A stretch of DNA of 64,000 bases from Siphonodentalium dalli (taxonomy: Eukaryota; Mollusca; Scaphopoda; Gadilida; Siphonodentaliidae). The DNA is taken from assembly GCA_032622095.1 (NCBI GenBank), contig CP136063.1:113792723-113856722 (forward strand). The letters are read 5' to 3'. Below the pieces are notes generated by a model that saw only the letters and a program-made list of their open reading frames with translations, was not told the DNA's origin and made no database searches. The position numbers and the translations under genes were made by a program. Below are positions 22,156 to 33,266 of this stretch, piece by piece (the first letter of the stretch is position 1; every line of letters begins with the position of its first letter).

Positions 22156-22470
22156 ATTTGTATATTTTAGGCCGCGACGTTGTTTCGGGTGGCCCTATGC
22201 GCTTTCGTAATTTCAGACAATTCAGGATGATCAACGTTAATCTATATTGATTTTTCTCGTGCAACTACTCACACAATGGGCTCATTCGATATGTGCCAGT
22301 GTCATAACCAGATGTTAACCATTTCTATACTAAACGGAAACTCAGTTATAAAAGTAAACATTGGAGTGGTCTATTTTTAATTTGGAGGGGTGTTCAGGAT
22401 AAATTAGCAGACAACAGTCAGACGAAAAGATAATACAAGTGCAGGATGATTCATATTCATTGGTGGGAAA

Positions 22471-22531
22471 TGTTCAGATAATAAGTTCAACAAATGACCT
22501 ATGGTCGTTTGTTGAACTTATTATCTGAACA
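22471..22531. repeat. Perfect 24-bp inverted repeat (hairpin)
   Basis: Arms 22471-22494 and 22508-22531 are exact reverse complements (TGTTCAGATAATAAG...). The spacer TGACCTATGGTCG adds four more pairs around a short loop. It lies at the left edge of the LINE remnant. Confidence 0.9.
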
Positions 22532-22554
22532 CTTCCGAAGGGAACTACTCGTCA

Positions 22555-23007
22555 ATGAATATTTGGTATAGAAAGAGTTACGTCGTTCTTATGGGCGATT
22601 TTGATGCCCATTTTACTCAGCCTAATATTGGGACGATCCCAGCGGGACATTTTATCCGTTCATCGTTGGTGGAACTGTTCTTCGCAAGCGCACGCATGTG
22701 GCCCGTAACGTCTTCTCATTTGTTTACAGGCCCAAGATTCACATTTAAGCCATTCGCATATGTTGCTACTCCAACACTGATGTGTCAAATCGTTGTCCAA
22801 GAGATCATAACGAACATTGTAAAGCGATGTTCTATTATCGAAGACGATGTGTCTAATCATTTGCCAGTGACAAGCTTGCTTGAATTTGAAACGGCTAGCT
22901 CTGCAGTGTTATCTCATCCGAGATACCCTCGCAGACTTTATGCGTGTAAAAATGTTGACCTCACCAAATATCATCGCTATCATGAAGAAGTGAGTGATCA
23001 GCTTTAA
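22555..23007 (+). pseudogene. LINE AP-like endonuclease, C-terminal half
   Basis: VVLMGDFDAHF (residues about 10-20) matches the catalytic G-D-F-N-A motif of APE-type LINE endonucleases. NHLPVT (about 101-106) matches the final S-D-H-x-P motif. The N-terminal half of the endonuclease is absent and the frame ends soon after the domain. In a working LINE this domain nicks target DNA to prime reverse transcription; here it is not functional. Confidence 0.7.
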
Positions 23008-23756
23008 CAACACCAATACTATATGCATTTCTGATATAAATGCTGTGTACTGTGCTAGGTTCAAATATCCACACTGCTTCCGAGAATGCTGCTGGCCAAA
23101 GAAAATTGCGCCCGTTCCAAAAACCTATTTGTAACCATGACCTCGCCAATTTGCACGAGTATGGTGTAATCGACGTGGCAACGATGGATTTGTGACGGAA
23201 TACATCATTCAGTCCATTCTGATTCGTACTTAGCTTATAAAAAAACTATAAAAATTCCAAGAGACGCTTCAGAAGAGCCATCAGAAATGCTGCTCATAAC
23301 CACTAGCAGGAGCTCCTCCTAAGTGTCGAGAATGCTGCCAGCACTGATCGGACAACATTTTGGCATACGATAAAAACCAGGACTCACACGCAAACGGCTT
23401 CCTGTGAGGTGATCTTCGACAATGTGTCATGTCATAATACAGATGAAATCCTGTACGGATGGAAATCCTATTTCGAAGCTTTATATCAGCGAGGGCATCA
23501 AGGTGACCCTGAGTTCGAGAAAGAAATATCTGAACGTTTGAATGACATAATGTCAGCATCACATGACAAATATATTTCTACTTTGTTTTGTGAACCATTC
23601 ACATGTAGTAACTGAAATTAACTCAAACATCCGATCGCTGAAATTGAAAAAAGCTGGTGGAAAAGATGACTTAGTAAATGAAAACCTACTTTCTTCCCTC
23701 CGTCGATAGCGTGTGCTCTCTGTAAACTGCTCAATGCCATACTCACATTCGAATGG

Positions 23757-24221
23757 ATGCTGACGGAAATGAAAGCTGGATTCACAATTCCACTGTATAA
23801 AGGCGAACCAAAATCTAAGCCAAACCATGATATATATCGTGCTATTACTACCCTGTCTTCATTGTACAAACTACATGTATTTGAGTCTGTTCTACTGTCT
23901 AGATTTCTTCGAAGTAATCTCTTGAAATGGTTTTCACATCGTCTGCAACTTGGTTTTCAAAAACGCGTAAGCTGCACCATGAACTCATTCCTGGTACAAG
24001 AATCTATCCAATATACTTGTGACAATAATTCCAAATTATCCCAGAAATCCTTTGATCGTGTTTCGCACGAAGGACTATCAGTCAAGCTCAATGATTTAGG
24101 ACTCTCGGGTAAAATCCTGAGAATCGTGAAAAACATGTATACGGACTGCTCAAGTAACATTTTAATGATAGCTTCTCTGACTCACTACAGATCAAACAAG
24201 GAACGCGACAAGGAGCCGTGA
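23757..24221 (+). pseudogene. LINE reverse transcriptase remnant
   Basis: Motifs in order: IPLYKGEPKSKPNHDIYRAI (block 1, about residues 11-30), LQLGFQKR (about 63-70), and SFDRVSHEGLSVKLNDLGLS (motif A region). Next comes ILRIVKNMYTDCSS. The usual 'xxDxxKAFD' of motif A reads as LSQKSFD, so the first catalytic aspartate appears lost in a small deletion. QIKQGTRQGAVTSPF lies at the frame end and the TADD (YADD) box at about 24322-24333 is in another frame. RT would copy element RNA at the target site; this copy is dead. Confidence 0.8.
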
Positions 24222-24957
24222 CCTCTCCTTTTTCCTACATGACATACATAAATTGCTTGTCACACTTGAACGGTCGGGCCATGGCCTCCACATTGGTGGT
24301 GTCAACTACACCTCACCAACTACAGCAGATGACATTTATCTTATATATTTTAATAAATATAGTCTGGACACACTGCTTGAAATATGTGGACAATATATCA
24401 CAAAGTGGCGTTTCAATTTTTCGAGGACCAAGTCTGCAGTCGAATAGTTTTCAACGAGACATGGAATGAACACGCTCACCGAGAGCGTACATGGGTTCTT
24501 GGTTGCCAGAGGGTCGACGAAGTTACAGAGTGTCGTCATCTTGGAATCACCAGGGGTAAGTTTTCTCAGAATTCTAAGCGGATCGCCGACATGTCCAGTT
24601 TAATATGGAAGACATACTTATCAATAGCAGGTAAAAAGTCCTTACGAATGTGCAGTCCAATTACTATGTCGAAGCTTCTTCAACGCGTTGTTCTACCTAA
24701 AGCGATGGTTCAGAACATATACACTCTCAGTAATGACAACTTGTACACCATTGAAAATCGTACAGGAGTTGTATAAAGCATACGCAAAGTCTTCATACAA
24801 GAGCCGGTACGCAATATATCCTTGGGTCTATTTGGACTCCTACTCGTTCAACATCTTCAATATATGAGATGCACTGTGTGAAGAGCTGATATTCCTAGGC
24901 GATCTGATCAACTTACCTGCCGAACGTGACTCTCCTCTGCGACTCTTTCTTCATAAA

Positions 24958-25510
24958 GTGTGTTGTCACACATTATTCAACGCTCGGACGTCGGGTTTTG
25001 TAAATGACATCTTGGAAATCCTTAATGTATATAACCCCAGGCATCATTTGACAGAATTTCTCAAGTGCGGGATTTTCCCAACTGAGACCGTTTGGAAGAG
25101 ACTCGTGAATGAAGCCATTCACTACCAATACATAGAGAGATGGATCTATTCTGTTCGTTTTGATGGAAGGTCTCGAATTCTCTGTGACATACACGGCGAC
25201 CCCACTTCGATATGGAACATGTGGTGCCTCCTGGCTAAATACCCAAATAAAGCCAGTGAATTGCGTCACCTGTTGCTACCCTTGAACAAAACACAGTGCA
25301 AAAAAAATAACATAAGATGCAATATGTGCCAACACATGCATATGATAACGAAATTGAACATGTTTTCAGTGAGTGCAACTCAGCTACCAATAATTGTGTA
25401 TTTGTTGGACCACTTATGCATTTATGTTCCTCGACAGAATGCACCACAGCCACTTGTGTTCGTTCCTGCTTGGCAGAACGAATTTCAACCTTCCGATATG
25501 CGTTGAACTG
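24958..25510 (+). pseudogene. LINE C-terminal region with broken zinc knuckle
   Basis: Homologous to the minus-strand fragment at 20.5-20.9 kb: IERWIYSVRFDGR..., GDPTSIWNMWCLLAKYP, ELRHLLLPLNKT, IRCNMCQHM. After about 25340 the knuckle continues in a different frame (AYDNEIEHVFSEC), so one frameshift splits the C-x2-C from the H-x4-C half. Further frame changes follow to about 25600. Confidence 0.7.
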
Positions 25511-25751
25511 AAATGGATGCCATCACCATTTTCTCGGCTTCGTTCCTCATCAAAGGCTGTCAATTCGTCAGACTCAAAGATTGTACATATTTATAAATAT
25601 TCATAAGTTGTTCACATCGTGTGTATCAGACTAGTTCTCACACGAACGCCATATTGTAAAATTATGCTCTTCATATTTTGGAGGTTATTAAAGATTATGG
25701 AATAAACATTTTAAGTGAGACTGCACGTTTCAGAAGAGTAAATTTGGCTTC

Positions 25752-25802
25752 ATGGATGTCAGTGGTCGAGGGAGAGAGGAGTATGAGAATACACATGAAG
25801 TG

Positions 25803-25834
<32 letters not shown>

Positions 25835-26498
25835 ACGGCACAATCGGCCGGTGTTGGGTAATGGTTCAGCCTCATTTTGTCACATAAAACGATGTTACAT
25901 CAATACAATGGAATATATCAATACTGGTAACACTTTCACCAGCGAACAAACACGCATATCGTATCAAATGCAGAGCAAACTTAATTGTGATTCTAAAAAC
26001 GTAATTTACTTAATCACATGCAAAAGGTGCCGTATACAATATGTTGGACAAACAAAAACCGCTCTCACAGTTAGAATGTCTAATCATCTTTCCAGTGTCC
26101 GCCAAGAACTTGACACGCAAATTTCAGATCATTTCAACTCATCTAATCATAACATTAAATCCCATTTCAGCTTTCAGCCAATAGAACAGACACCAATTCT
26201 AGCCGAGGAAGACCAAACCGATTCAATACGCCTAGAACGCGAAAATCATTGGATGGGCGTACTTAAAACATATCTTCCGTTCGGACTTAACATTGACTAC
26301 AAAGGTGTTTCTCGAAATTTCTTGTGCTTTCCTCTGATCTACAATCGTAGAAATGTTGAAATCGCAAGCATTTTCCGAAAAAACTTTGCATTATTAAACA
26401 TTAAATTGACCGAGCCTCTCGACAAACGGGTGATTATTGCCTACAAGAAAAATCCCAGTTTGAGAGATTTGCTCGTTCGATCTAGACTCAGACCTTGA
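25752..26498 (+). CDS. GIY-YIG endonuclease-domain protein (Penelope-like element fragment)
   Basis: A 248-codon open frame. Residues 1-30 encode a TATC microsatellite and are probably not ancestral; the recognisable part begins near residue 35. The linker has FCHIKRC (42-48) and CDSKN (79-83). The GIY-YIG domain follows: VIYLITCKRC (84-93), QYVGQT (96-101), R108, H112, and REnHW with the likely catalytic Glu at 164. GLN (178-180) closes it. This is the endonuclease of Penelope-like elements, which cuts target DNA. Unusually, residues 187-245 (NFLCFPLIY..., AYKKNPSLRDLLVRSRL) resemble the segment that normally precedes the CCHH/GIY-YIG domain at the end of the RT. No RT core is present upstream, so the element is truncated or rearranged. 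The frame is intact, suggesting a fairly recent insertion. Confidence 0.65.
25804..25833. repeat. TATC microsatellite
   Basis: About seven CTAT units inside the 5' part of the GIY-YIG frame, marking the probable truncation point of the element. Confidence 0.9.
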
Positions 26499-26570
26499 GT
26501 AACACGCAGTTTAATTAGCTTTTGGCTATGTCAACACCATTATCCTTTGTTGGTGCTCAACACAATATTT

Positions 26571-26760
26571 TATGTCAATTTCCGACACAACCGAAACAAA
26601 TTTAGCTAGTTCCATCTTTGAATGGCAACAATGCTCAACAAACTATTCCATGTCAATTTCCGACACAACCTAACAAAATTTATGTCAATTTCTGACACAA
26701 CCTAAAAAAAATTATGTCAATTTCCGACACAACCTAACAAAATTTAGCTAGTTCCATAGA
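26571..26760. repeat. 33-bp repeat downstream of the GIY-YIG ORF
   Basis: ATGTCAATTTCCGACACAAC followed by CTAACAAAATTT recurs near 26572, 26650, 26683 and 26716 with a 33-bp period in the last three. TTTAGCTAGTTCCAT closes two of them (about 26600 and 26742). It is probably the 3' untranslated region of the Penelope-like element. Confidence 0.7.
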
Positions 26761-26823
26761 AATAATTACATAAGAAATCGGATTCCGACCTGTGCCCGCG
26801 CTCTCCACACTTTCAAAATATCT

Positions 26824-26825
<2 letters not shown>

Positions 26826-26868
<43 letters not shown>
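26826..26868. repeat. TA microsatellite, left half
   Basis: About 21 TA units ending exactly at the CTAG terminus of the adjacent minus-strand Helitron. The matching right half is 28300-28331. Confidence 0.95.
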
Positions 26869-26869
<1 letters not shown>

Positions 26870-27770
26870 TAGAAGGTGACCCGACTTCGTCCGGGCTTTG
26901 ACCTTGAATTGTCTATTTTGAAGGCCAAGGTCAAGTGGGGTCACGATTTGACCCGTCCAAAACACAGTGCCCGAACAAAAGTACCCGACAAAAGTACCCG
27001 TCGAAATCCATCCGGTTTTACCCGATTTGACCTTGAATTGACCATTTTGAAGGTCAAGGTTAGGTGGGGTCAAACACCAACACCCCAAAAATGGTGGAAA
27101 TCGGCCCAGCGGATACCGGGAAATCGGCCCAGCGGATACCGAGATACCCTATGCATCAAATTTCGTCCGTAAAAATCCGCCAGTTTAACCCGATTTGATT
27201 TCCACTGAAGTATATAAACGCGCCTCAAGTTTCAACGTAAAGATAAATTACCATCGGTGCCCGAGATATCGCCAAGACGTCTGAAACAGTCAAATGCATC
27301 GGCCGGGTAAGGGTTAACGTGATCTAACTTTATGACCTCTAACGACGTCATAGAAGTTACGCATTGTTTTTACCCTGATAGAAGATCGTACCACTTCTTC
27401 TTAATAATTGAGGCAGATAACTAAAACGGATACATACATATTATATATCGTTGGAAAGAGGAAACACGAAAGATTCTCATAGTGTCATTATTATGACTGG
27501 CATGTTATTATTCGCGCTGTTTCGAATCGATTTGTAAGCACCGAACTGAAATATATTAGCGCAAAACGGCGTAAAAACAGATTTGACCTCGGCACGTGAA
27601 AAGTTGACCTCGCACGGACAAATTAATAGGCCTATGTTAGTCCTGACCCGAAAATACCCCCACATACGAAGTTTCATCGAAATCGGCTGTGCCATTTTCG
27701 AGTCCATCGATTACACACAAACACACAAACACACAAACACACATACAGATCTTCCAAAATATATAATAGA
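26869..27770 (-). mobile_element. Non-autonomous Helitron, minus strand, distal copy of a tandem pair
   Basis: On the minus strand the 5' end is TCTATTATATATTTTGG (TC at 27769-27770), followed by a TGTGTTTG microsatellite. The 3' end is hairpin GCCCGGACGAAGTCGGGT, CACCTT and CTAG (26869-26872), then T of the TA repeat. The interior has repeated TTGACCTTGAA/TTTTGAAGG blocks like those in 8078-9236. 902 bp, non-coding. Confidence 0.75.
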
Positions 27771-28295
27771 CTAGCCGATGAGCCCGACGTTGTCCGGGCT
27801 ATTCAAAAACCAAATTTCAAGTCGATAGCTCTACCCAGCCCGAAATTTCAAGTCGATAGCTCTACCCGTTTCCGAGATCTGGTCTGCGCATGCGCGAAGC
27901 TGGCGTCGAACGGGCTCGGCGACCCGATAAAATTCGTATCCGGGGCAAGATACATTCACATACCAAATTTCAAGTCGATAGCTCCACCCGTTTCCGAGAT
28001 CTCGTCTGCGCATGCGCGAAGCTGGCGTCGCACGGGCTCGGCGACCCGATAAAATTCGTATCCGGGGCAAGATACATTCACATACCAAATTTCAAGTCGA
28101 TAGCTCCACCCGTTTCCGAGATCTCGTCTGCGCATGCGCGAAGCGGGCGCCGCACGGGCTCGCCAATACGACAACGACGACCGCCTGGTCAAACTACACA
28201 CACGTACCAAGTTTCGTCCCGATCGGTCGAGAATCGTAGATTTGTATTAATGACAGACAGACAGACAAACAAACAGAGGTCTTCAAAATATATAT

Positions 28296-28299
<4 letters not shown>
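27771..28299 (-). mobile_element. Non-autonomous Helitron, minus strand, proximal copy of a tandem pair
   Basis: The 5' TC is at 28298-28299 (TCTCATATATATTTTGAAG on the minus strand). There are three 122-bp units (anchors 27888, 28010, 28132). The 3' hairpin AGCCCGGACAACGTCGGGCT, CATCGG and CTAG (27771-27774) directly abut the TC of the next copy. The two elements are of different subfamilies joined head-to-tail. Confidence 0.8.

Positions 28300-28331
<32 letters not shown>
28300..28331. repeat. TA microsatellite, right half
   Basis: About 16 AT units directly outside the Helitron pair, continuing the TA tract interrupted at 26868. Confidence 0.95.
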
Positions 28332-28333
<2 letters not shown>

Positions 28334-29878
28334 GATTTCAACCAAATTTGGTGTGGTCACTCGGGATACCCTGGCGCAGGTTATAACGTCGGTAGCGGGG
28401 TCGTTAGTTTTTTTTTCTTCAAAATTTTGATTTAAAAAAAAATTAATTTTAAAAAAATAAATTGAGAAAAAAAGGTTTCTTAATTTGAGCAAGAAACTCA
28501 AACTAAACAAAAATTATTTTAAAACAAATATATGATTTTTTTTTTAAATCAAATTGTTTGAATGATCAAAATGTGCGCGAAGCGCACAAAGTGGCCGCCT
28601 CTGTCTATATAAGGTCAAAATATGCGTAAAGCGCACACAGAGGTTGCAGGCCCCCTACATGTTCTTATGGGTAACAAAATTCGTACTGATGTTGGAAATT
28701 TGCAATCATATGGGGTGTTAGCTTGGGAAATTCCAACAGTTGCAAAGTTTTAGGTAGTAGATATATAGTTGGAATTACTCGAACATGAACATTTCGTTCT
28801 GCTTCAACATGCAGGGGTGCAGTTGGAAATACCAGTTTGGAAACGAACAACGGACGCCATGTATTGTCACGTCCATGTCGGTGACGTACACCAAAGACAC
28901 TCATATATGTCGGTGACGTTCACCAAAGACACACATATATAGGTTGCACAGCAGAAAATAACTTAAGGCGTATCTGCTCGTAAAACTAATATGGAACACT
29001 GGCTATAAAGAGATCAGTTTATTCCCACATAAATGACATACGACACCAACCCTTCCGCCACGGCGTTTGGGCGTGTTCTATAATCCGGCTCGGTCCGGCG
29101 AAATGAATACATATATACTGCTAACACGATGAGGCCATTAGGATTAACACGCTGTGATCGCATCACTGGCAAAAAGGTTCCATGGACATCAAACAAATCA
29201 CGGGAGATCACCCAGACTCTATTGTTCTTGATGAGAATAAGCATTTGTTATCGGGAGAATTACTAAAACTTTTCTGGCGCTCAAATTTCCATAAAATCGA
29301 TCAACCATAGGGCTGCGTTCCATTGACCGACACTGATCGCGCGACTCAGATCTTGGGATTCTACTAATTGCGCCAGAGAGTGTGTTTACTCTTGTGATAT
29401 AGAACCGCTGATATCGCATGATAAATCTACTGTGGCTTGACCTCTAACCAGGGTTCAAATTGTCCTGCTCGCACTTCCCTTCAGACCATTATATAAGCGG
29501 GCTCTCAACGTTCAGTTTTGTCAAAATATATTTTCCTACAAACCACTGGCTTTGTTACACTCTTCCTGATTCTGATTGGTCCAAGTCGTATCACGTACGT
29601 GCCGGTCCACAATATACAGTTGTTGCCCGATGTCCAGGGGGACATTCCGTTCTCGGGTGAGTGACAATTCTCAAAGTCTCCCGAGTGCTTTGGAATGTTG
29701 ATCAGTCATGAATTTCGAACTCGATTTCCATACTCTAAGACTGGCATGATCAATGATATTATTAGTGGCACAATAACATATTTCCCTTTATAAGTGAGTG
29801 ATCTTCTAACGGTATCGACAACGCGGTTTGACTTCAGTATGGCATCGTTCACATCTTTTTCAAATTTCAACTGGTTGT
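28332..29878. other. No recognisable gene; low complexity and short duplications
   Basis: ACCGATTTCAACCAAATTTGG (near 28332) resembles the box seen inside the Helitrons. 28405-28555 is A/T homopolymer-rich. GTGCGCGAAGCGCAC-type hairpins lie near 28573 and 28623. GTCGGTGACGT(A/T)CACCAAAGACAC is duplicated at about 28877 and 28909. Confidence 0.45.
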
Positions 29879-30208
29879 CTATAAAAATGCCGAGTTCCTT
29901 CGGCTGACTTTTATCGAGGACGAGGTGATGTTATCAAGATATTCTAAGAGCTGTGTTGACATGATCTGCCGACTCTGAAGCCATGTTGCCAGTTTATTAA
30001 TTTCCATGTGATCGAGAATAGCATTTTTTATGAAAGATTCACTAAGTACAAACGTAAGACTTACTGGTCTGTAATTATTTGGGTCTGATCTAACACCTTT
30101 TTTAAACAAACAAGTTACGTTTTCAGACCTCCATATTTCTGGTATGGTTCCATCTTCCATTGTAGCGTTTAGCAGGAAACAAAATGCACACTCAGTTCGC
30201 TCGCACAT
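29879..30208 (-). pseudogene. LINE reverse transcriptase N-terminal blocks
   Basis: The minus-strand frame reads CFLLNATMEDGTIPEIWRSE, NVTCLFKKGVRSDPNNYRPV, SLTFVLSESFIKNAILDHME, then LATWLQSRQIMSTQLLEYLD. These are RT blocks 0-2 of a non-LTR element (P-x-W, LFKKG-x-xxDPxNYRPVSLT, and a damaged QHGFRxxxS). The frame fails before motif A. It is a 5'- and 3'-truncated relic, unrelated in sequence to the 22-25 kb LINE family as far as I can see. Confidence 0.8.
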
Positions 30209-31220
30209 TCTTTCAAAACCCTGAGTTACTCTGTCAGGTCAGAGGCTTTATATGGATTTATAATTTCTAAGACTATGTTCAATTTCTGTATATGTGAGAA
30301 TTAGGTCAGCTATGCGTGTGTCGTGTCGGGTATCCATTTGCGGTAGCACTGAAATATCCTCGCGTATGAATATGTTGAAATTAATGTGCCGGGGACGTAA
30401 TTATAAGCAATCAACGTATTTTTTGTTGCATTTATGGGCTAACAAAATTGTAACTGGTCGAACAACATGCTTGGTATAATTTCGTATCACGATTTTTTAC
30501 AGTGTGTTGTTCTGCGATTTACACTTTTATAAGCCCATAAATACAACAAAACATTTGTTGATTTCATATAGGCCTTTGTTTGCTTTCGAGTAACACCCAT
30601 GCAGTCTACAGACCCGCATATAGATAGTGAGTCTGATTACTTGTTGTAGACATTCTATCTTCTGAACCGCGGGATTCTACATCAGAACTCACTATTAGTG
30701 GCCTCAAGATAAAAGTATCCAATCGGAACGATTAACAAAAAATTATTTCGCGCTTACAGAACATGGCATTTCGACGAGACTATAGCTACAATAGACTCAG
30801 TATGTCAATATCACTCTGAGTGTACGTTTACACAGACTGAGCAACACCAAGTACTGAAATTAACATCTCGTATAAAATTTCGCGTACATTAAGACGACAG
30901 ATTGTCCGTGAATATGCCAATTTCCAGAAGAGGGTAACCTACCACTATGGTGTACATGTAAATGATAATGGATGTGTGTTAAATTATCGGATAACAAAAC
31001 AATTCTCACCCTTGCCCAGAGTGGGACAAGTTTCATGAGATCTAGAGCCAACAGGGTTGCACAAAAAGCTGGCGTAGCCAATTTGATTCCATTGTGGACC
31101 CTGCTGACTTCAGATCACATGACTCCTCGACCACACCATGAAAATTGCTTCCAACTATATACACTATGTAAATGCCAAAAATGATCAATCAAAGGGGGAT
31201 TTGCTTAATTCAAACTTATT
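30209..31220. other. No recognisable gene
   Basis: AT-rich interval between two LINE fragments. A weak complementarity near 30420 and 30540 (TTTTTTGTTGCATTTATGGGC / GCCCATAAATACAACAAAAC) makes a ~20-bp inverted repeat. Confidence 0.4.
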
Positions 31221-31814
31221 TCAAAAGTATTTATAAATGCTTTCATCGCTTTGTTTGATATATATCCAGATTCTTTCAATGATGTCGACTCTCCATTGTT
31301 TCTCATTACATGAAGGATCTAAATATTTTACAACTTTATTCCAGCATTTAATGCCGGAATACATAAAACTCTTCGAACCAAAGGGTCCAACAGAGGGGGA
31401 TATTATATTTGAATTTTCCAGATCTTGTGTCATATGGGAAGGATTTGCTAAGGTAAACATAGAATTTAGGTAATTTGGGCCATTATTATCATAGTTCTTT
31501 TTCATGAGTATCAATTTTCTTTGAATTATCCTATTCTCTACTGGGAACATCTTGAGATGTTGAAAGTGATCTAAATTTATATGACTGAAACTTTCTAGAC
31601 CAAGAATAAATCTAACCATCCTATTTTGGGAGGTCTGAAGTTTTCCTTTAGTTTTGACTGTAAGTGGAGAAAACCAAAAGTTGCATGCATAATCAAAATG
31701 ACATTGGATAAGAGACATAGCCATAAGTTTCCTACAGTGCTGAGTTAGAAATTTTGCTTTTCGATACATATATTTAATACGAGAATTGATTTTCTTCAAA
31801 ACTGACTCAGCCAT
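31221..31814 (-). pseudogene. LINE ORF2 C-terminal region
   Basis: A 197-residue frame typical of the region after the RT in CR1/Jockey-like LINEs: KINSRIKYMYRKAKFLTQ, LIQCHFDYACNFWF ('hxxY..s.W'), LQTSQNRMVRFILGLESF, FPVENRIIQRKLILM, and near the end GIKCWNKVVKYL ('WN.lp'). It ends with a proper stop at 31221-31223. The RT itself is missing, so this is not contiguous with the 29.9-kb fragment, which lies on the wrong side for one ORF. Confidence 0.75.
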
Positions 31815-32614
31815 CGAGCTGTCGAGCGGTATTCGGCATTATTCGGTTTGATATCTGTGTATGCTACTCAGCGCTCCGAACAGATTCCCGATATTTAACA
31901 TCTCCGAGCTTCGGGGCATAATAGAGTTATCCAGCATATATGCCAAGTTTCATAATAGCTTTGGCCCTATATGTTGAAGAAACAAACACCACGACCAAAC
32001 TGAAACGTGAACGGTTTACCTATATACTTAAGCTCCCTATCGGCCGGTATATATTTGATAATGCGGTTACCACGAGAGGAGCATGCTAATATAAATCATA
32101 AATATTTAATATTTAACTTTTTTCACCGCTTGTTTTTTTTTATTCTTTGTGATTATTTTTGTTTTGTTTACGTCTGTTTTGCAAGGTTTGGTTTTAATTT
32201 GCTTTGGTTTCAACTATCATAGTAATATTCCCTGAACTTGCTGAAGTTTAACATATATATCGTCCGATTTTTAATTCATGATTTACATAAAATAATAAAA
32301 AATAAAATTGAGCATTGGGTGCCGGGAAACCCCTATGTATGGTGCCAATTGGACATGGGCATGACGGAAACCAAATTTAAACAGATATATGAGCTGACAA
32401 CATTTTCAGATCAACACATAGGGATAACTCTTGAACGGAAAATGTAAGCAACATAACTTAACCTCCTTTGAAAGCCCTCCTTGTGCCAAACCTCCATACC
32501 AAATTTCAATAACCCAATGCAATAATCCAATAACCCATGCAACCGAGGACCTAATGCTCTTATCGTACCCAAAGGTTAATATATAGTAGTTTCGGTGACA
32601 TGTCGTTTTCCATA
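31815..32614. other. No recognisable gene
   Basis: AT-rich DNA with T-rich and AATAA-rich patches; nothing specific seen. Confidence 0.35.
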
Positions 32615-32890
32615 ATATAGCCGGACCTACTCTCTGGAATGCTCTACCGTTGATCATCCGCAACTGTCCTGGATATGATGAATTCAACGATCTTTAGAAA
32701 ACTCATTTATTCACGGAATATTATTCGGAACATTTGGGCGTGGAACAAATGAACCAGCTTCCAACTCGGGCTACGTAATTATCATATGTTTGAACTGTAA
32801 ACTTGTGAAATTATTTTAATGTTGTCAAGCGCCTTGAAACCTCGGTGATATGTGCTGTACAAGAAATGTGTGGTATGATATGATATGTTA
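32615..32890 (+). pseudogene. LINE 3' end (last codons plus 3' tail)
   Basis: The plus frame reads IAGPTLWNALPLIIRNCPGY, then after a stop KTHLFTEYY. These match the 'aGP.LWN.LP..iR....s..FK..LKTHLF' C-terminus of CR1/L2/Jockey-like LINEs. Downstream, AAGCGCCTTGAAACC...GATATGTGCTGTACAAG and a short TGATA tail match the common GCGC-type 3' end of such LINEs and the SINEs that borrow it. Confidence 0.75.
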
Positions 32891-33131
32891 TTAATTAGAT
32901 ATGACATTTTTTGTCCAGAATAGCATGTTATCGAACTATAGGCTAATATCGCCCTTAGACCGAGTAATATCGATTTGCGACATCTCCAATCCGGGTAATT
33001 TGGATTTACGACATGCCGAAAATCTAGTTCACTGCTATAAAATAACATGTAGGTATCCATTTTTGCGACATCACTCATATGAAGGAGATATCAGTTCACG
33101 AGAGGCGATCTAGTTAATAAATATGATATTA

Positions 33132-33266
33132 ATTGGTTGGTTTGATATTATTGGCCTAATATCAGCTCTCGGTAACCTCATACATGTATCATAATTCGAC
33201 CTTCGGTCTCAGGCTCATATGAGGTTAACTGGGGCTGATATCGGGCCTAATATCAAACAAACCAAG
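33132..33266. repeat. Imperfect inverted repeat
   Basis: TTGGTTGGTTTGATATTA...GGCCTAATATCAGC is mirrored by GCTGATATCGGGCCTAATATC and AAACAAACCAA. It is probably a small foldback element. Confidence 0.6.

Larger units (their letters stand above)
22532..25620 (+). mobile_element. Degraded LINE with AP-endonuclease, RT and C-terminal remnants
   Basis: Three collinear remnants span 3.1 kb in the normal order of an APE-type non-LTR element: endonuclease end (22555-23007), inter-domain linker (frame 23409-23615, LYGWKSYFEALYQRG), RT (23757-24470) and C-terminal knuckle region (24958-25510). Many frameshifts and stops separate them. The 5' part (ORF1, endonuclease start) is missing. The YKGEPKSKPNHDIYRAITTL and FDRVSHEGL motifs fit the CR1/L2/Jockey-like group, but the clade is not resolved. 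Confidence 0.8.

Noticed and set aside
29485-29515. TATATAAGCGGG followed about 25 bp later by TTCAGTTTTG, resembling a TATA plus initiator core promoter, with a GTGAGT donor-like site at 29656
   Set aside because: Spacing is good but no recognisable gene or retroelement body follows; a chance match is likely in AT-rich DNA.
30420-30560. Inverted repeat near TTTTTTGTTGCATTTATGGGC considered as an LTR or miniature element
   Set aside because: Only about 20 bp long, with no terminal features or duplications.
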